Source of the DNA: Aristolochia californica
Taxonomy: Eukaryota; Streptophyta; Magnoliopsida; Piperales; Aristolochiaceae
Assembly (NCBI GenBank): GCA_029961685.1
Contig: JARWKL010000007.1
Location: 27,909,013-27,973,012, forward strand
Length of the DNA: 64,000 nucleotides
Direction of reading: 5' to 3'
Shown here: in pieces, positions 61,636 through 64,000 of the stretch
Position numbering within the stretch: position 1 is the stretch's first letter
Layout: every line of letters begins with the position of its first letter
Notes under the pieces: model-generated
Seen by the model: only the letters and a program-made list of their open reading frames with translations
Databases searched by the model: none
What the model was told of the DNA's origin: nothing
Position numbers and translations under genes: made by a program

Positions 61636-63659
61636 GGAATTTCCCAAAATTGGATAACAATACTTTTGTGTTCATTTGTGTTGGGTGAATAAATTTTATT
61701 TAATTATATTTGTTATTGTTTTAAATTTTTTCCATACATCAACTATAAAATTTTCATTTTGTTGTAAGCATTTTGCCTTGTTTGTTTTCGGGATGAATGG
61801 AGAGCGAAAATTCAAAGTTTTGATTTAAAAAAAAAGTGTACATCTAAAATGGAAAAGCACAATGCACAATTGTAGGGAGAGATAATTCCAAAGAGTGTCT
61901 GTAATTTTTAGGGATTGTAAGCTCTTTTTAGTTTTTATATCTCAGGTTTTGCAATCGTCGGGAAAAATTGGTGGCAGTGGATTTTTAACTGAGTGTTGAA
62001 TTCCAATCCATAAGTCATTTCATACAAAAATATAGCCCGTTACGCATGATAAATCACTTTACAATCATCTATGATTGTTAGATCAAGATTTTGAAAATGG
62101 GCAAAATAATGACTGGTTAGACACGGGTAAATATCCCACCACACGTTCACTTGAGAATTTAATGAGCGTTTGTTATTCTATTTAAAAGCTATTGATCCAT
62201 AGGTCATTTGAATCCTTAACATGTTTTAAGCATGCATATCCATTTTTAAAACATGTGTAGAAAAAATCTCCTTTATGTAAAATTCCAAGCTTAATAGGGT
62301 TGGACTAATGGAATTTCCCAAACTTGGATAACAAAACTTTTGTGTTCATTTGTGGTGTGTGAATAGATATTCTTTACTTACATTAGTTATTATTTTAAAT
62401 ATTTTCCACACATCAACTATAAAAATTTTATTTCGTTGTGATCTTTTTTGCCTTTTTTGTTTACTGGATGAAGGGGGTGCGAAAACTCAAAGTTCTGATT
62501 TAAGAAAAAAGTGTACATCTAAAATGGAAATGCACAATGCACAAATGTAGAGAGATATATTTACAAAGAGTGTCTGTATGTTTTAGGGATCGTATGCACT
62601 TTTTTCGTTTTTAAATCTAAGGTTTTGCAATCGTCGGGAAACAGGGGAGGCGGGCGATTTTTAACTGAGTGTTGACTTCAAATCCATAAGCAATTTCTTA
62701 GAGAAATATAGCCTGTTACGCATGACAAATCACTTTACAATCATCTATGATTGTTAGCTCAACTTTTTGAATGTGGGCAAAATAATGGCTTGTTTGACTC
62801 GGGCAAATATCCCACCGCACGTTCATTTGTGAATTTAATGAGCGTTTGTTATTCTCTTTAAAAGCTTTGGATCCATAGGTCATTCGAATCTTTAACATGT
62901 TTCTAGCATGCATATCCATTTTTAAAACATGTGTAGAAAAAATCTCCTTCATGTAAAATTCCAAGATATTAGTTTTGGACTAGTGGAATTTCCCAAACTT
63001 GGATAACAAAACTTTTGTGTTCATTTTTGGTGTGCGAATAAATTTTATTAATTTACTTTTTTTATTGTTTAAAACTTTTTCCATACATCAACAATGAAAT
63101 TTTCATTTTGCTGTGATCTATTTTCCTTTTTTTTTTTACGGGATGAAGGGAGAGCGAAAAACTCGAAGTTTTGATTTAACAAAAATCTGTACATATAAAA
63201 CGGAAATGCACAATGCACATATGTAAAGAGAGATATTTCCAAAGAGTGTCCATAATTTTTAGGGATTGTAAGCACCTTTTCATTTTTATATCTCAGGTTT
63301 TGTAATCCTCAGGAAAAATGGGTTGCGGAGGATTTTTAACTGAGTGTTGAATTGCAATCCATAAGTGATTTCGTACAAAAATATAGCCCGTTACGCATGA
63401 TAAATCACATTACAATCATCTATGATTAATTATGTCAGCTTTGTGGAAATGGGCAAAATAATGGCATGTTTGACTCGGTAAATATCTCACCACAGGTTCA
63501 CTTGAGAATTTAATGAGCGTTTTTTATTTTCTTTAAAAGCTTTGCATCCATAGCTCATTTGAATCTTTAACATGTTTCAAACATGCATATCCATTTTTAA
63601 AACATGTGTGGAAGAAATCTCTTCCTTGCAAAATTCCAAGCTATTAGGGTTAAACTAGT
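61636..63659 (+). repeat. A-B-C higher-order repeat
   Basis: A 61,636-62,309, B 62,310-62,984, C 62,985-63,659; a regular unit of 2,024 bp and the last complete one in the window. Confidence 0.92.
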
Positions 63660-64000
63660 GGAATTTCCCAAAATTGGATAACAAAACTTATGTGTTCATT
63701 TGTGTTGGGTGAATAAATTTTCTTTATTTATATTTGTTATTGTTTTAAATTTTTTCCATACATCAACTATAAAATTTTCATTTTGTTGTATGCTTTTTGC
63801 CTTGTTTGTTTTCGGGATGAAGGGAGAGCGAAAAGTCAAAGTTTTGATTTAAGAAAAGAGTGTACATCTAAAATGGAAAAGCACAATGCACAATTGTAGG
63901 GAGAGATAATTCCAAAGAGTGTCTGTAATTTTTAGGGATTGTAAGTTCTTTCTGGTTTTTATATCACAGGTTTTGCAATCGTCTGGAAAAATTGGTGGCA
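63660..64000 (+). repeat. 5' half of an A monomer, cut by the window edge
   Basis: A-type sequence (GTTGGGTGAATAAATT, AGAAAAGAGTG, CTTTCTGGTTTTT, ending in TTGGTGGCA) runs to the last base. The array therefore also continues to the right. Confidence 0.92.

Larger units (their letters stand above)
1..64000 (+). repeat. Satellite DNA array, ~674-bp monomers, A-B-C higher-order repeat of ~2,022 bp
   Basis: The window is filled end to end by copies of one AT-rich monomer of about 674 bp. Every copy is in the same orientation, and no non-satellite sequence longer than a few bases is seen. Monomers sort into subfamilies A, B and C by diagnostic blocks in the first 200 bp, the middle and the last 60 bp, and normally alternate A-B-C. 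Intact HOR lengths read from start to start are 2,022 (35 to 2,057), 2,021 (40,539 to 42,560), 2,025, 2,020 and 2,023 bp. HindIII sites (AAGCTT) occur in almost every monomer, BamHI (GGATCC) in A and B but usually not C, and NdeI (CATATG) mainly in C, so NdeI should report the HOR period. There are no genes in any stretch; recurring 60-111 codon frames keep the monomer phase and are broken in many copies. Family name and host are not recognised. Confidence 0.97.

Noticed and set aside
439..62964. About 90 open reading frames of 60-111 codons as possible genes
   Set aside because: They are the same few frames repeated once per monomer, with frequent stops and frameshifts, no recognisable domain, no start context and no codon bias. 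I treat them as non-coding.
1..64000. CRISPR array
   Set aside because: The repeats are about 674 bp and contiguous; there are no short identical repeats separated by unique spacers.
1..64000. LTR retrotransposon, DNA transposon or Helitron
   Set aside because: No terminal repeats with target-site duplications, primer-binding site, polypurine tract or transposase/reverse transcriptase frame was seen; every segment is explained by the satellite monomer.
1..64000. rDNA, 5S or tRNA gene clusters, which can also be tandem
   Set aside because: No tRNA-like cloverleaf with A and B boxes, no 5S internal control region and no conserved rRNA core sequence is present; the sequence is uniformly AT-rich.
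1..64000. Inverted copies or large palindromes within the array
   Set aside because: All monomers read in the same direction; only short (15-18 bp) palindromes inside monomers were found.
1..64000. A multi-gene functional system such as a defence island or biosynthetic cluster
   Set aside because: There is no gene in the window on either strand; the interest lies in repeat evolution.

Overview
The whole 64-kb window is one uninterrupted, AT-rich tandem repeat (satellite DNA), so it comes from a eukaryotic genome, most likely from constitutive heterochromatin (centromeric, pericentromeric or subtelomeric). I find no protein gene, RNA gene, transposon, LTR, microsatellite block or unique sequence. 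The open reading frames of 60-111 codons are the same few frames recurring once per repeat and read as by-products of the periodicity. I do not recognise the satellite family and cannot name the host; nothing seen decides between plant and animal.

The basic monomer is about 674 bp, and all 97 monomers or monomer parts lie head to tail on one strand. They fall into three subfamilies, called A, B and C here. Monomer starts are placed at the GGAATTTCC box. A has GTTGGGTGAATAAATT near its start, GTTAGATCAAA in the middle and a tail ending TTAATAGGGTTGGACTAAT. B has GTGTGAATAGATATTTT, GTTAGCTCAAC and a tail ending GATATTAGTTTTGGACTAGT. C has GTGTGAATAAATTTTCTTC, GATTAATTATGTCAGC and a tail ending CTATTAGGGTTAAACTAGT. 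The default arrangement is a three-monomer higher-order repeat (HOR), A-B-C, of about 2,022 bp. It is regular at 35-4,044, 20,155-24,204 (with one hybrid), 30,276-38,514 (with one hybrid) and most of 39,865-63,659.

Region by region. 35-4,044: two A-B-C units, the second with small deletions. 4,045-14,247: disturbed, with hybrids (A/B, B/C, A/C), a 284-bp internal duplication and a block of monomers copied once by unequal exchange. 14,248-19,975: a locally amplified 1,146-bp dimer of B plus a 3'-truncated A, five copies, all carrying the same 201-bp deletion junction except the last. 20,155-26,227: A-B-C with two hybrids. 26,228-30,275: HOR order breaks down, hybrids dominate and no B 5' half is present. 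30,276-40,538: A-B-C with a 174-bp duplication, a recently duplicated whole HOR and two hybrids. 40,539-49,301: the most regular stretch, containing a duplication at an offset of two HORs (4,045 bp). 49,302-50,652: two hybrids. 54,681-55,573: an out-of-register junction between a C and a B. 55,574-64,000: regular A-B-C with one A/B hybrid.

There are no genes working together. The content of interest is how the array evolves: unequal exchange, gene-conversion-like patches, microhomology deletions and duplications, and local amplification of a new dimer. A few short conserved or palindromic motifs could bind proteins. All similarities were judged by reading the sequence; no alignment, identity value or database search was run.
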